This document shows, piece after piece, positions 35,631 to 44,507 of a stretch of DNA of 64,000 nucleotides. The position numbers were made by a program, and so were the translations under genes. The notes beneath the pieces were generated by a model, which worked only from the letters and a program-made list of their open reading frames with translations, ran no database searches and was not told the origin of the DNA. Every line of letters begins with the position of its first letter. Positions within the stretch are counted from its first letter, which is position 1. The DNA is from Providencia zhijiangensis (GTDB taxonomy: Bacteria; Pseudomonadota; Gammaproteobacteria; Enterobacterales; Enterobacteriaceae), in assembly GCF_030315915.2 (NCBI RefSeq), contig NZ_CP135990.1:124001-188000 (forward strand), in the 5' to 3' direction.

Positions 35631-37619
35631 TTAAGGCGTTTGTGTATTGGGCATGGGCTTTGTAGCTTGGATCGCTGTCGTATCCGCAACGACAGTGACT
35701 TTGATTTCAGGGAAGACTGCATTATGGGCTTTGGGAACCAATATAAATCTTTCAGGTTTAGTGCCTGCCGTTAATGTCGCTTCATATTGCCCGGCCGCTA
35801 AGCGGGTAAATGGGCTGATTCTGGTGTATGTTGCGGTAGGAGTGGCCTGTGACCCCTTCGCGAGTATCGCATTCTTTACTTTTTGTGTCGTGACTCGCTC
35901 AAGAGTGATCTCTTTGGCTGCGAGGTCAATGACATTACCCGCTTTATCCTTAATGGATAACGATAGTTTTTTGCTATTTTTGCCGTCCGCAATTAAATCA
36001 ATGTTACTGGATAAAATTGTGCTTTTTAAGGTGTGAATAGCAGGTTGAGTAACCGAAACACGAATAATGGCTTTGGAAGATGTATTCCCTTTTTTATCGA
36101 TAGCAATGGCGGTGATGGCGTAATTATTCGCATTTTTGGTATTTTTATATGAAGGCAACACAAGGCTATATTGGCCATTTTCATTGAGAATATGTCCCCC
36201 AGCCGCAACCAGCGCTTCAGCATCCCATTTTATGTAACTTAAGCCATATTTACTGGTTACTGTGAAATTTAAAGGGATTTTTTCCCCTGTGTAGCCTGTG
36301 ACAGAGTCAGTTATGTTTAAATGGATTACATCATTCTTTTTATAATCCAGAATGATATGGTTGTTACGACTGACAAAATCGTAACGATTACCCATGAGTG
36401 AGCGAAATGCATTGACGGATTCTGGATCCAAATGTTGCTTCAAGCTTTTGCCAAATTGGTAGTTCAGTTGCAAACCAATCCGCGAATCTTTTTTGCTGGC
36501 TTTCCCTTGGCGATGTTCCGCATTGAATGTGATTAATGGAATCGGCGTATAGTTGAGGCCGACATTGATGGAGTATGGGTCGCGTTGTAAATTTTTGGTG
36601 CCGAATAGAGTGACATCATCACCATAATATTGTTCGTAAGTGAGTTTTCCTCCTATATGCGGATAGATAGGTAGCCAACCCTCTGCACGGAGATCCCATC
36701 CACTCGATGGTCTAGCTGAATGGTCGACTAATTCTCGCGCATTGCGCCAGCTGCTAAGACGATGGTAGCTGTTGCCTGACAGTTTTAAGAAGTCACGGCG
36801 ATATTCGACACCTAATCCTAAACGAGAATGGCCACGGGATATATCGTAGTCAAAGAAGGTATTTCCACCGAACATTTGATTGTCACCATACCAGCGCGCA
36901 CCAAAGCCGAGGTTGGTTTCTATGCGCTGCTCTTGACGATGAAAACTACCTTGAGTAAAAAATAAACTCTCTTCGTTTTCATAAATAGGTAGCAGTAAAT
37001 CAATTTGTGAATTTTTTAACGAAAATTTATTGTCTGCAACCAGCTTTATTTGTGAGCTACCGAAATGATTAAACCAATCTTGTAGATAACTGCTTGCTGC
37101 TGTTGTGACGAGTTCTTTGGCAAATGCTTTGGTTTTTTCATGATTAGGCTGTGTTGTAAAAAATTGGCCTGCTTTAGTAGCAAATTGTGCCAGCTTGATT
37201 TCCTCTTCACTCGGCGCTGTGGGAGGAATATAAACCGGTTTTTCGTTTTCCCACTCTAAAGTTGGTAACGGAGCCATAGGAATTTCCAGTTCATCACCTG
37301 CTTTAAGGGCCTCAAAACCGTGTGAAAATGTTCTAAATTGATTAAGCTTACGTAATTGCTCCAAACTTATATTATATTTTTTGGCAATACTCTGAGTTGT
37401 TTCACCGGCTTGTAGTGTATATGGTCTAGTTTCTCTTAGAATAAGCGTATTTTTTTTCGGTAATAAAAATGTACGTTGTTGTTGATTTTGTTCTGTAAAT
37501 GCATTGGCTGCGACAGGTGAAAAAATTGATGCCAAAGGAAAACTAATCTGTATTGCAATATTTATCCACGCGATAGATGCAACATAATAAGGATGAAAAT
37601 CCTTAGACTTGCGATTCAT
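35631..37619 (-). CDS. Inverse autotransporter adhesin (intimin/invasin family), 3'-truncated
   Basis: This 662-aa outer-membrane protein of the invasin/intimin type has a signal region near the N-terminus (residues 10-40), a LysM peptidoglycan-binding domain (about 67-115: PYTLQAGETTQSIAKKYNIS), an inverse-autotransporter beta-barrel (about 175-410: GARWYGDNQMFGGNTFFDYD) and surface Ig-like domains (about 430-650: LIADGKNSKKLSLSIKDKAG). It likely mediates attachment. The reading frame ends with TAA right inside the linker where the next Ig-like domain begins, and homologous sequence continues after it (see the next feature). The anchored barrel and first domains could still be made, but the passenger is shorter than it was. 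It is near the T3SS genes on the same strand as the pilotin and regulator genes. Confidence 0.85.
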   Translation of the reverse strand: MNRKSKDFHPYYVASIAWINIAIQISFPLASIFSPVAANAFTEQNQQQRTFLLPKKNTLILRETRPYTLQAGETTQSIAKKYNISLEQLRKLNQFRTFSHGFEALKAGDELEIPMAPLPTLEWENEKPVYIPPTAPSEEEIKLAQFATKAGQFFTTQPNHEKTKAFAKELVTTAASSYLQDWFNHFGSSQIKLVADNKFSLKNSQIDLLLPIYENEESLFFTQGSFHRQEQRIETNLGFGARWYGDNQMFGGNTFFDYDISRGHSRLGLGVEYRRDFLKLSGNSYHRLSSWRNARELVDHSARPSSGWDLRAEGWLPIYPHIGGKLTYEQYYGDDVTLFGTKNLQRDPYSINVGLNYTPIPLITFNAEHRQGKASKKDSRIGLQLNYQFGKSLKQHLDPESVNAFRSLMGNRYDFVSRNNHIILDYKKNDVIHLNITDSVTGYTGEKIPLNFTVTSKYGLSYIKWDAEALVAAGGHILNENGQYSLVLPSYKNTKNANNYAITAIAIDKKGNTSSKAIIRVSVTQPAIHTLKSTILSSNIDLIADGKNSKKLSLSIKDKAGNVIDLAAKEITLERVTTQKVKNAILAKGSQATPTATYTRISPFTRLAAGQYEATLTAGTKPERFILVPKAHNAVFPEIKVTVVADTTAIQATKPMPNTQTP

Positions 37620-37937
37620 TAAGGAACTCCGAAAATATAGGGTTAATTAAAATTTTATGATGAGTATTTTAAAAATCCCTGCCTTACTAACTATCCTTAA
37701 GATTCGCGCAATCATTAAAATTAGCAGCCAATACTCAACGTATATTTGAATGAAGTATATTTACTTTTATGATATTTATTTTTGAATAATTTGGAATTTT
37801 AATTAATAAAAAAGAAATTCCGATAAATTCTGGTTATTACTGATTTTCTTTTGCATCGATTTATGAATTTAATAATTTGTCATTAAGTACTAAACTATTT
37901 AAATGTTGTGAATGCTAAGGTTTTTAAGTCTAATAAA
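37620..37937. other. AT-rich gap before the autotransporter
   Basis: This 318-base region must hold the autotransporter promoter. I see no clear operator, repeat or coding sequence in it. Confidence 0.5.
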
Positions 37938-38363
37938 TTAAATAGAGTTTACTTTTAAAGATAATCTTGTCGGTGTAGATTGACTTAACGGCGTAACTTG
38001 ATTACTCATCATCAGTAATTCACCTTTTTTTTCAACTCTCACGCTCAACCCAAAATAGTGACCTTGGGTTAACAGTGATTCCGGTAAATTAATTGAAAAA
38101 TTAACCGTTCTCGCTGATTTTCTGGTTGTTAGGGTATAGTCATAATGACTTTTTTCTGAGTAACTGTTTTCGTTTATCGGTGTGAGAGATAAAGTAATTA
38201 ATGCATCTGCAGGAATATCATGAGACGAGTTATAGATATCACCTTGAATATTAAATGTATTATTTGTCTTATTAATTGGGTTTTTACACGCAAATAAAAA
38301 TAAACAGCAAGCTAATATAAAAATAGAGTGTAAAATATTTTTTGATATAGCAAATTTAGGCAT
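37938..38363 (-). CDS. YscW/YbaY-like lipoprotein, candidate T3SS pilotin
   Basis: This 141-aa lipoprotein has signal peptide and lipobox LFAC (Cys26). The mature domain resembles the YscW/YbaY beta-sandwich family (GDIYNSSHDIPADALITLSL, then SINLPESLLTQGHYFGLSVR and GELLMMSNQVTPL). YscW is the pilotin that helps the secretin reach the outer membrane in Ysc-type systems. Since a secretin gene (invG) of an SPI-1-type locus lies 6 kb away, a pilotin role is plausible. YbaY-type general lipoproteins are the alternative. It stands 26 bases downstream of the regulator gene. Confidence 0.65.
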   Translation of the reverse strand: MPKFAISKNILHSIFILACCLFLFACKNPINKTNNTFNIQGDIYNSSHDIPADALITLSLTPINENSYSEKSHYDYTLTTRKSARTVNFSINLPESLLTQGHYFGLSVRVEKKGELLMMSNQVTPLSQSTPTRLSLKVNSI

Positions 38364-38389
38364 AGTTTTTCTTCTATTATATAAATAAG

Positions 38390-38818
38390 TTATTGAAATG
38401 AACGATTAAATACTTTCTGAAAAAAACAGCGAACATATGCATACATGTTTTTTTGTTCGTTAAACCTTGATAAAATTGGCATTTCTGACTTTTCACCAGT
38501 GTACAAGATTCCAATTCTGGGCAGTGTCATGATGAGGTTTTCATCTAACTCTACTTTCTTAAATGATTGTCGTAATTGCCTGACTAACTTGTAGTAACTG
38601 CTTTCAGTTACGATAGTTCCGCGCTTTTCCCAAATTTCATGCATCACTTCTCTCTTGCTATTTGTTTTTAATAACAACAACTTTAAGAGGCAGGATTCAT
38701 TTTCAGATAAATTCACGGTTCTTTTTCCGCGAGATAGCGTTCTCTTCAGTGGGTCATAAACGACTTGACCACATAAAAGCACCATTGGCTCTATTTGATT
38801 GTATTCCATTTTATTCAT
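38390..38818 (-). CDS. Winged-helix (OmpR/HilA-type) transcriptional regulator
   Basis: This 142-aa protein consists mainly of a trans_reg_C-type winged helix (about 15-110: YDPLKRTLSRGKRTVNLSEN, then VMHEIWEKRGTIVTESSYYK, LVRQLRQSFKKV, LIMTLPRIGILYTGE). HilA, the main SPI-1 activator, starts with such a domain but is much longer, so this may be a reduced HilA/ToxR-like regulator. No receiver domain or clear membrane helix is visible. The frame is open from GTG 38830; ATG 38818, with GGGA upstream, is chosen. It neighbours the pilotin candidate and is on the same strand as the prg-org operon. Confidence 0.72.
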   Translation of the reverse strand: MNKMEYNQIEPMVLLCGQVVYDPLKRTLSRGKRTVNLSENESCLLKLLLLKTNSKREVMHEIWEKRGTIVTESSYYKLVRQLRQSFKKVELDENLIMTLPRIGILYTGEKSEMPILSRFNEQKNMYAYVRCFFQKVFNRSFQ

Positions 38819-39152
38819 GATATTTCCCACAGATATAGTTCAACATAAAATTAATTATCAACATCGTGATCATCAGTAAAATCGTGTTCAATATAAAAAA
38901 CAGTAGGGTAATGAATGGATGAAAAACCAAGATGTTTTTTAAATTTGAACAATGTGTTTTAGTGATGTAAATTTAAACTACTATCTGTGAGTGTATATAT
39001 CAATTTCAAATTTATTTTTTTTATATTTTTTAAAAAGGAGAGAGTTAAATAGCTTAGATTATAAAAAATGCACTCTAAGCTTATAAATATTCGTCGGTGA
39101 TAAGTTAAGCAATGAATTAATTTAATAGTACAAAGTTATTCAATCGTTGGAG
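38819..39152. other. Gap between the prg-org operon and the winged-helix gene
   Basis: No coding sequence. An 8-bp inverted repeat (AGCTTAGA at 39051-39058 with TCTAAGCT at 39074-39081, 15-base loop) lies about 70 bases after orgC; it lacks a T-run and is at best a weak terminator. The rest is AT-rich. Confidence 0.45.
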
Positions 39153-39638
39153 TTATATAACAAATGGATCTTCATCATCATCGCCATCAAGATTGAAGCT
39201 AGTCATATTTTTATTCAATTGTTCAGAAAATGGTGTATTCATTAAACTTATCGACATATAACGTTGAATAGCTTTAGTGAAATCTTTATATAAAGCAGGG
39301 TCAGATTCAGATGAGGACTTTAATGTTTGAACGATTTGAGTAATGAATGATTCTTTATCATTGCGGTTCAAATTTACTATGGTTTTAAACACCAGTGCGA
39401 ATCGTGTTTTATCGCTATCCTGATGTTTAAATTCAGTAATAAAGCTTTGTATTTTAGCGTTTTTATCCTCTGAAATATGGGGGATATTTTTTGCTTGATA
39501 GTTTTGTATATCTTTCATGTTATTACGGGATTTCCAAAGGGCACTCATTTTAGTGTGTAGATCGGATGTACTCGATGGTGTATTTCCATGAGTACGTGTA
39601 GCTGAAAAAGTATTCAGCAAATTAGGGTCAACTTTCAT
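39153..39638 (-). CDS. orgC: OrgC-like T3SS protein
   Basis: This 161-aa acidic protein is the last gene of the prgHIJK-orgABC order. Salmonella OrgC (about 150 aa) is a secreted factor that helps needle assembly. The identification is mainly by gene order and size; I cannot point to a strong motif. The N-terminal part is rich in Ser/Thr, as in secreted T3SS proteins, and the C-terminus ends DGDDDEDPFVI. It overlaps orgB by 11 bases, so the reading frame is translationally coupled. Confidence 0.65.
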   Translation of the reverse strand: MKVDPNLLNTFSATRTHGNTPSSTSDLHTKMSALWKSRNNMKDIQNYQAKNIPHISEDKNAKIQSFITEFKHQDSDKTRFALVFKTIVNLNRNDKESFITQIVQTLKSSSESDPALYKDFTKAIQRYMSISLMNTPFSEQLNKNMTSFNLDGDDDEDPFVI

Positions 39639-40308
39639 GTTTTTCTCTCCTTGTTTCTTCTTGTTGAAAAGCGGTTTCTTGCTGGAGAGCGTGTTTTTGT
39701 TGAATTAATCGTGCATAAGCTTGTTTATGTTGTTGCAAGGTTAGACAACGGGTCGAAATTGGAAAAATATGCGGTAATATTTTCTCTGCTGCCAGTTTTG
39801 GCGTGAATTGTGTAATTTCATTATTCACTTCTAATGTGATCGAATTATCGGGGCTAGTACATATTTTGACGCCGTTAGCTCGAGAGCTTATCTTGGCTTG
39901 CAATGAGGCTGGTATGTGTAATTGAACATGGCGAGCTTCGGATTGTAATTGCGTGAAATGTTCTGCCACAATTTCCTGTAGGCGTAAGTCAGTAAATAAA
40001 CCGATGAGTAATTGAGTTAATTGGTTCTCTGTTTGGCTCACCTTAATTTGGTATTGGGCTTCGCTGTCATTGAGAACACCAATAAAATCATTCAAAAGCT
40101 GTGTTAATCCATTTTGGTAGCCTTGTTGATAGGCGATAGCATGAATGCTTTTCTCAGACTGTTGAGCTTGTTGAACATGGGCTTTGGCTTTTTGATGAGC
40201 CTGTTTAACAACCGACTGAGCATATCTATTGGTGTCTAAAACTGGATGTTTAATCAGCACATTTTCAATTAAGGTCTGCTGGATATTAGGTTGTGTGTTC
40301 TCTGACAT
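39628..40308 (-). CDS. orgB: OrgB/SctL, ATPase-regulating stator
   Basis: This SctL-family cytoplasmic protein links the ATPase InvC to the sorting platform. The 226-aa product (equal in length to Salmonella OrgB) has a helical, glutamine-rich N-terminal half with coiled-coil character (QSVVKQAHQKAKAHVQQAQQ) and a C-terminal domain of the FliH/SctL kind. A TTG at 40326 is in frame, but ATG 40308 is chosen. It overlaps the end of orgA by 23 bases and the start of orgC by 11. Confidence 0.8.
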   Translation of the reverse strand: MSENTQPNIQQTLIENVLIKHPVLDTNRYAQSVVKQAHQKAKAHVQQAQQSEKSIHAIAYQQGYQNGLTQLLNDFIGVLNDSEAQYQIKVSQTENQLTQLLIGLFTDLRLQEIVAEHFTQLQSEARHVQLHIPASLQAKISSRANGVKICTSPDNSITLEVNNEITQFTPKLAAEKILPHIFPISTRCLTLQQHKQAYARLIQQKHALQQETAFQQEETRREKHES

Positions 40309-40837
40309 AGCGGCAAGTTTCTTCAATAATATTCCAAGGTAGCAAAGTGGAAACCGTGTGAGGGATCATCTGCTGTGTGCTGCGGCTAAACATATATTTT
40401 GCGCGGGTAGCATAGCCGTGACTAAAGGTGTTTAAACACATCAAAAGCTGCTCAGCACCCAGTGCAAGTAAATGCTGAGGTGTGTTGATGGAATGTGTTG
40501 GGCTTTGCCATAAAGGATGGCTAAATTTCTGATGCAATTGTCGATATTGAGATAGCTCTCCCCACCAAGGAAGAGGATCAGGGTGCTGAATAACCCCTAA
40601 ACCCCATGCTACAGAAGGTAATAATGACCAATTTTCGGCAAGCATTTCGGGTAATATCAACGTTTTCTCATCGGGTAAATCTAATTGATATTGTTCAATA
40701 AGCTGCAAATTTTGCAGCTGTTGTAGCGGAACGGGTAGCTGATGATAATGTTCATCAACAAACTCCGAGTGAAAATAATCCCCCGGTGCTAAGAAAATGT
40801 TTTTTTGGTCAATCAGCAGCTTACTCAATTGGGGCAT
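40286..40837 (-). CDS. orgA: OrgA/SctK, sorting platform component
   Basis: OrgA/SctK-type protein of 183 aa joins the inner ring to the SctQ pods of the cytoplasmic sorting platform. It contains tryptophan-rich blocks (NWSLLPSVAWGLGVIQHPDPL and PLPWWGELSQYRQLHQK) comparable with the family. The frame opens at 40909 inside prgK; ATG 40837 with GGAG upstream is preferred, 17 bases of overlap with prgK. Identification depends partly on gene order between prgK and orgB. Confidence 0.75.
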   Translation of the reverse strand: MPQLSKLLIDQKNIFLAPGDYFHSEFVDEHYHQLPVPLQQLQNLQLIEQYQLDLPDEKTLILPEMLAENWSLLPSVAWGLGVIQHPDPLPWWGELSQYRQLHQKFSHPLWQSPTHSINTPQHLLALGAEQLLMCLNTFSHGYATRAKYMFSRSTQQMIPHTVSTLLPWNIIEETCRYVREHTT

Positions 40838-41570
40838 GGCTTGATTTCTCCAGCTCTTCTTCATCGCTTTGTTTATTGTTGCGATGGTATAAATACAATC
40901 CAAGTGCAATTAACATACCGATTAATGCCGTGATTAAGGCCGAGGCAATCACGGGATTAAATGCGGGTGTTGGCCCCTTTTTTGTCTGGTAGAGCAAAGG
41001 AGGACGGCTAACTATTACCACAGAAACATTGTCATAAGTCGTTTCAGCAAAGCTATTATTCAGAAATAGCTTGATCTTATTCATCATGACTTTTGGGTCT
41101 TCATTGCCAGCATAAGTGACGAGACTTGAGACTTTTTGAGCCTGTTTCACGGGACCATTACCAGAAATCGGGTAACTCACATGGACGCGTGCATTCACCA
41201 CGTTTGGAATGGTCAGTAAAGACTGTTCAAGACGTTGTTCAATCAGTGATAGTAATCGAGTTCGCTCCGCTTGCGGTGAGGCAACCAGTGAGTCTCCAGG
41301 GAAAGCATCAATAATTTCCACCGGGTCTTTTGATGGCAAATTATATTGGCGTAGCAAGTCGACAGCGATGACAAAATCTTGAGGATCAACGCGAATTGAG
41401 TCTCCGTTTTTGGCATCTTGCTTACGCTTGGCTTCCACACCATGCTCTTGCAAAACGGCAAGAACCTCATTGCTTTGGCGTTGACTTAACTTGCTTAGTA
41501 ACAGTTGATTGTCACAGCCTAGTAGTAAGCCAATAAACCCAATTAATAGGAATTTCTTTAATATATTCAT
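40821..41570 (-). CDS. prgK: PrgK/SctJ, inner-membrane ring lipoprotein
   Basis: This 249-aa lipoprotein forms the inner MS-type ring of the T3SS basal body. Signal peptide and lipobox LLGC (Cys19) are clear. The two ring-building domains follow (VLAVLQEHGVEAKRKQDAKN; LLSLIEQRLEQSLLTIPNVV), with a C-terminal membrane helix (ASALITALIGMLIALGLYLY) and a charged tail. It is three bases downstream of prgJ, in the prgHIJK-orgABC operon. Confidence 0.92.
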   Translation of the reverse strand: MNILKKFLLIGFIGLLLGCDNQLLLSKLSQRQSNEVLAVLQEHGVEAKRKQDAKNGDSIRVDPQDFVIAVDLLRQYNLPSKDPVEIIDAFPGDSLVASPQAERTRLLSLIEQRLEQSLLTIPNVVNARVHVSYPISGNGPVKQAQKVSSLVTYAGNEDPKVMMNKIKLFLNNSFAETTYDNVSVVIVSRPPLLYQTKKGPTPAFNPVIASALITALIGMLIALGLYLYHRNNKQSDEEELEKSSHAPIE

Positions 41571-41573
41571 GGT

Positions 41574-41870
41574 TTACTGTGCTTTTAATACTGTGTCGAT
41601 GGCAGAAACGCTTTTATGCGTGAGTGTGCTGACCATATTCAAGATGAGGCTGTAATTACCCACTTGGTTTTGTAATTCCAATAATTTAGCGGGATCGCTT
41701 GGGTCAACGGTATTCATTTTCTCCAGAATATCCGCTTTTTCTTGGTTTACAGAGGTCGTGTACTCAGCAAATAACTGCTTCACTTTATCTTCCAGTGGGA
41801 TAGCCGCGGGTATAGCCGGAGCCATGTCCGCGATATCTGATAGTGTGGAGATTGGATTAATTGGTAACAT
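41574..41870 (-). CDS. prgJ: PrgJ/SctI, inner rod protein
   Basis: This 98-aa protein is the inner rod subunit polymerising at the needle base. The C-terminal helix region (LQNQVGNYSLILNMVSTLTHKSVSAIDTVLKAQ, split at LQNQVGNYSLILNMV and STLTHKSVSAIDTVLKAQ) is typical of SctI. It is between the needle and PrgK genes, in the usual order. Confidence 0.88.
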   Translation of the reverse strand: MLPINPISTLSDIADMAPAIPAAIPLEDKVKQLFAEYTTSVNQEKADILEKMNTVDPSDPAKLLELQNQVGNYSLILNMVSTLTHKSVSAIDTVLKAQ

Positions 41871-41935
41871 AAATATTCTCTATAAAGAGAGCATCAGATG
41901 AGTGATGCTCTGATGTTAAATAACACGTTACGAGC

Positions 41936-42247
41936 TTACACGTTACGAATAATGGCTTGTGCCGCATCTTTAATGGACTTCATTACGTTACTTTGTAATT
42001 GACGAGCCATATTATAGTTACCGCTTAAAGCTGTGATTTTACCCAGAACCAGCGGGTTATCGACTTCCAGATTTGGGTTGTCAATCATAGACTTTAATTC
42101 ATCTGCGATAGTTTTAGTTCTTTCGCTAATACCTGCGGAGCTGCGATACATCATGCCCCATTTGTTATCTGTTGCTGTGGTGGATTCTTTTTCTAATGCA
42201 GATGCATCCCAATTACCATTTGTATTATTAATACCTGGGGTTGCCAT
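41936..42247 (-). CDS. prgI: PrgI/SctF, needle subunit with extended N-terminus
   Basis: This 103-aa needle protein carries the SctF helix-turn-helix: NPLVLGKITALSGNYNMARQ and a C-terminal SIKDAAQAIIRNV. PrgI and MxiH have about 80 aa; here about 20 extra residues at the N-terminus (rich in Asn, Thr, Ser) precede the conserved core. GAGG stands 8 bases before the ATG, so the long form is the likely one. It lies between prgH and prgJ. Confidence 0.9.
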   Translation of the reverse strand: MATPGINNTNGNWDASALEKESTTATDNKWGMMYRSSAGISERTKTIADELKSMIDNPNLEVDNPLVLGKITALSGNYNMARQLQSNVMKSIKDAAQAIIRNV

Positions 42248-42260
42248 ATTTATTACCTCA

Positions 42261-43454
42261 TTAATTAGGTCTAATTGAGTTAAACAACCAATGATTATTA
42301 CCTAATAACGTAATACCATTGGAATTGGTGATAAACGATTTTCCAGCCAGTTCATTATTGGAAAGGGAGACGGAAAATTGAATTTGCTTGGTTCCCCACT
42401 TTTGACTAAATGAATTGGTGAAACTAATTAAAGAGAGAGTCTGTTTATCATTTAAGCTGTCTCTTATAACAAAGATAACGTAGTTACCTTTGGTTATTCT
42501 TTGCCATTTCACATTACTTTCAGTTAACCCTAACTCGGCTTTCTTGATGAGCTCCTCAAGTGGAACTTGTACAAGCTGGCTTTGGTTATAACAACTGAAG
42601 TAATTAGATAAAATGCGATAAATGTTTTTATCATCATTATTCGGCAGTGGATTTTTAACGACTCGAATAATGGGATGACAGGGATTTCTAATATCAACCT
42701 TTAATAAATTAGGTATGGTATCTATTAACTTTTCTTCAATTTCTTTTTCAAGCGCATTTATGTTTTTGATAGTGTATTTTGCTTGGTAATCTGACTTTAA
42801 TAATACTTGGCGGCTCCAATCTTCATCTCTTTGAGACTTAACTAGAATAAGCACTTCACCTTTTTTATTTTGTGTATATGTAATAGGGTAATAGCTTCCT
42901 TTTAATATATTATCTATATTTTTAATTTGTTTTTCAGTGTTATTTTTTGGATTATTTTGGAATTCAACGAATAATATAAAAATAACGGCAAATAGTAATA
43001 AAAAGGCAAAGAAATATTTCTTATTAAACGTTGGCTTCTGTTTTATGGCAATGGGACTTTGCTTTGAAAATGGTAGTGACTGAGATGGTAATGGTTTTTG
43101 GTTTTTTTTAGAGAAATTCCATTCAGTATTCAATGATTTAATTGCAATTGGAAAGGTGTCAATGAGCAATATTTCTTGTAGTGTGACAGTGAGGTGACGA
43201 CTTTTCCCATCTTGTTTAAGATTAATTGCAAGGTTATTATTAGATTCGTCATTAGAAACAATAGAAAATTCACACTGGGTATGTTCACTAGGAATATAAT
43301 AGGTTGTAAAGCCGTTTTCATCTATTTCCGTTTTGTATTTAGTATGTTGCCCAACGATAATAAGATTTTTATCGATGTTAATCATTAGCTCTTGACTATT
43401 CATCGAACCACTAATAATTTTCATTATACAGGTGTGGTATTTTGTTTCTATCAT
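42261..43454 (-). CDS. prgH: PrgH/SctD, outer ring of the inner-membrane complex
   Basis: This 397-aa single-pass inner-membrane protein has a cytoplasmic N-terminal FHA-like domain (about 1-130), a transmembrane helix (about 145-165: KYFFAFLLLFAVIFILFVEF), and periplasmic ring domains behind it. It forms the outer ring around PrgK. It is the first gene of the minus-strand operon and is divergent from invF with a 219-base gap. Confidence 0.88.
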   Translation of the reverse strand: MIETKYHTCIMKIISGSMNSQELMINIDKNLIIVGQHTKYKTEIDENGFTTYYIPSEHTQCEFSIVSNDESNNNLAINLKQDGKSRHLTVTLQEILLIDTFPIAIKSLNTEWNFSKKNQKPLPSQSLPFSKQSPIAIKQKPTFNKKYFFAFLLLFAVIFILFVEFQNNPKNNTEKQIKNIDNILKGSYYPITYTQNKKGEVLILVKSQRDEDWSRQVLLKSDYQAKYTIKNINALEKEIEEKLIDTIPNLLKVDIRNPCHPIIRVVKNPLPNNDDKNIYRILSNYFSCYNQSQLVQVPLEELIKKAELGLTESNVKWQRITKGNYVIFVIRDSLNDKQTLSLISFTNSFSQKWGTKQIQFSVSLSNNELAGKSFITNSNGITLLGNNHWLFNSIRPN

Positions 43455-43673
43455 AAGATAATCTCAATTAATAAAAAATAGCAAATCATATTGACTTCAA
43501 TGCTCAGTATTTAAATATAAGAACATAATGTATGTCAGCTGAATTTATCTTATTCATTCACACCCTGTATTTTTATTATTAATTCCAAAATATTCCAGAG
43601 TATTCATTTGTTTTTTTCTACTTAATCACTGACTCTACATCAAGTAAAAATCAATGGATAAGGCCTATTTATA
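43455..43673. promoter_or_regulatory. Divergent promoter region of the two T3SS operons
   Basis: Both T3SS operons start outward from this AT-rich 219-base gap, so promoters for prgH (minus) and invF (plus) must be here. I cannot assign specific -35/-10 boxes or activator sites with confidence. In Salmonella the corresponding promoters are activated by HilA, and a winged-helix regulator is encoded 5 kb away. Confidence 0.55.
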
Positions 43674-44507
43674 ATGTCGAATAAAGATATTGCTAAATTA
43701 TTGGAGAGTAGAAATAGTTGCTTTTCTTTACAAGACGTATTGGTCTTGTCAATACCAAAAGAAACTGTAACCTCAATAAAAACTGCAACCTCAATAGAAA
43801 ATATAACCACAGAAAAAGCGAAAGCAACGCTTTGTTATAAATCTCGGTATACAAATTTAAATATTAAAGTACAAGAACCCGCTATCTTTGTTTGCGATCT
43901 GAATGAATTAACGATTGAAGATGAAACTTTATGGGATATCTACACCATGGAGTTGTCAGAACTCGTTGAAACGCTTGCTATTATTGATACTGCAATGGGC
44001 CAATCTTTTCTTGCAAAAAAAGCGACCAGAGAGAGTGATGAAAATCAATTAGGTGAATTCATTCTATTTGACGATGAAATATCAGCACCTATTTTAATTA
44101 AAAATATCGTGATTGATTTGATCATTAAAAAACAGCCGTTATTTGATGATTGGTGTGATGTATTAAGGCGTTATGAAGCGTATGGAATGATGCGCTTTTT
44201 AATTTCAGCCGCTCAGCAAGACAAAAATGCCAATATCAATCAACTGTGTGCCCGTTATGGCATTTCAGCTTCTTATTTTAGGCAACTTTACCGAGAAAAC
44301 TTTAATAAAACAGCTAAACGCAAAATTATGGGCGTACGTATGGGGGCGGCCATTTTGCAATTAATTGAAAGTGAAAGTTCTATTTTAGATGTTGGGTTAG
44401 AAGCAGGCTACTGCTCTGCCTCTCACTTCACGAATGATTTGAAAAAAGAATTGGGATTAACCCCATCAGAAATAAGGCACCTTGGAGCAACGTTATATGA
44501 GCAGTAA
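43674..44507 (+). CDS. invF: InvF, AraC-type activator of T3SS genes
   Basis: This 277-aa regulator has a C-terminal AraC/XylS double helix-turn-helix (about 175-275: INQLCARYGISASYFRQLYR; VGLEAGYCSASHFTNDLKKE, then LGLTPSEIR). In Salmonella, InvF together with the chaperone SicA activates effector and translocator genes; a sicA gene is present in this operon. The 3' end overlaps invG by 11 bases. Confidence 0.86.
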   Translation: MSNKDIAKLLESRNSCFSLQDVLVLSIPKETVTSIKTATSIENITTEKAKATLCYKSRYTNLNIKVQEPAIFVCDLNELTIEDETLWDIYTMELSELVETLAIIDTAMGQSFLAKKATRESDENQLGEFILFDDEISAPILIKNIVIDLIIKKQPLFDDWCDVLRRYEAYGMMRFLISAAQQDKNANINQLCARYGISASYFRQLYRENFNKTAKRKIMGVRMGAAILQLIESESSILDVGLEAGYCSASHFTNDLKKELGLTPSEIRHLGATLYEQ

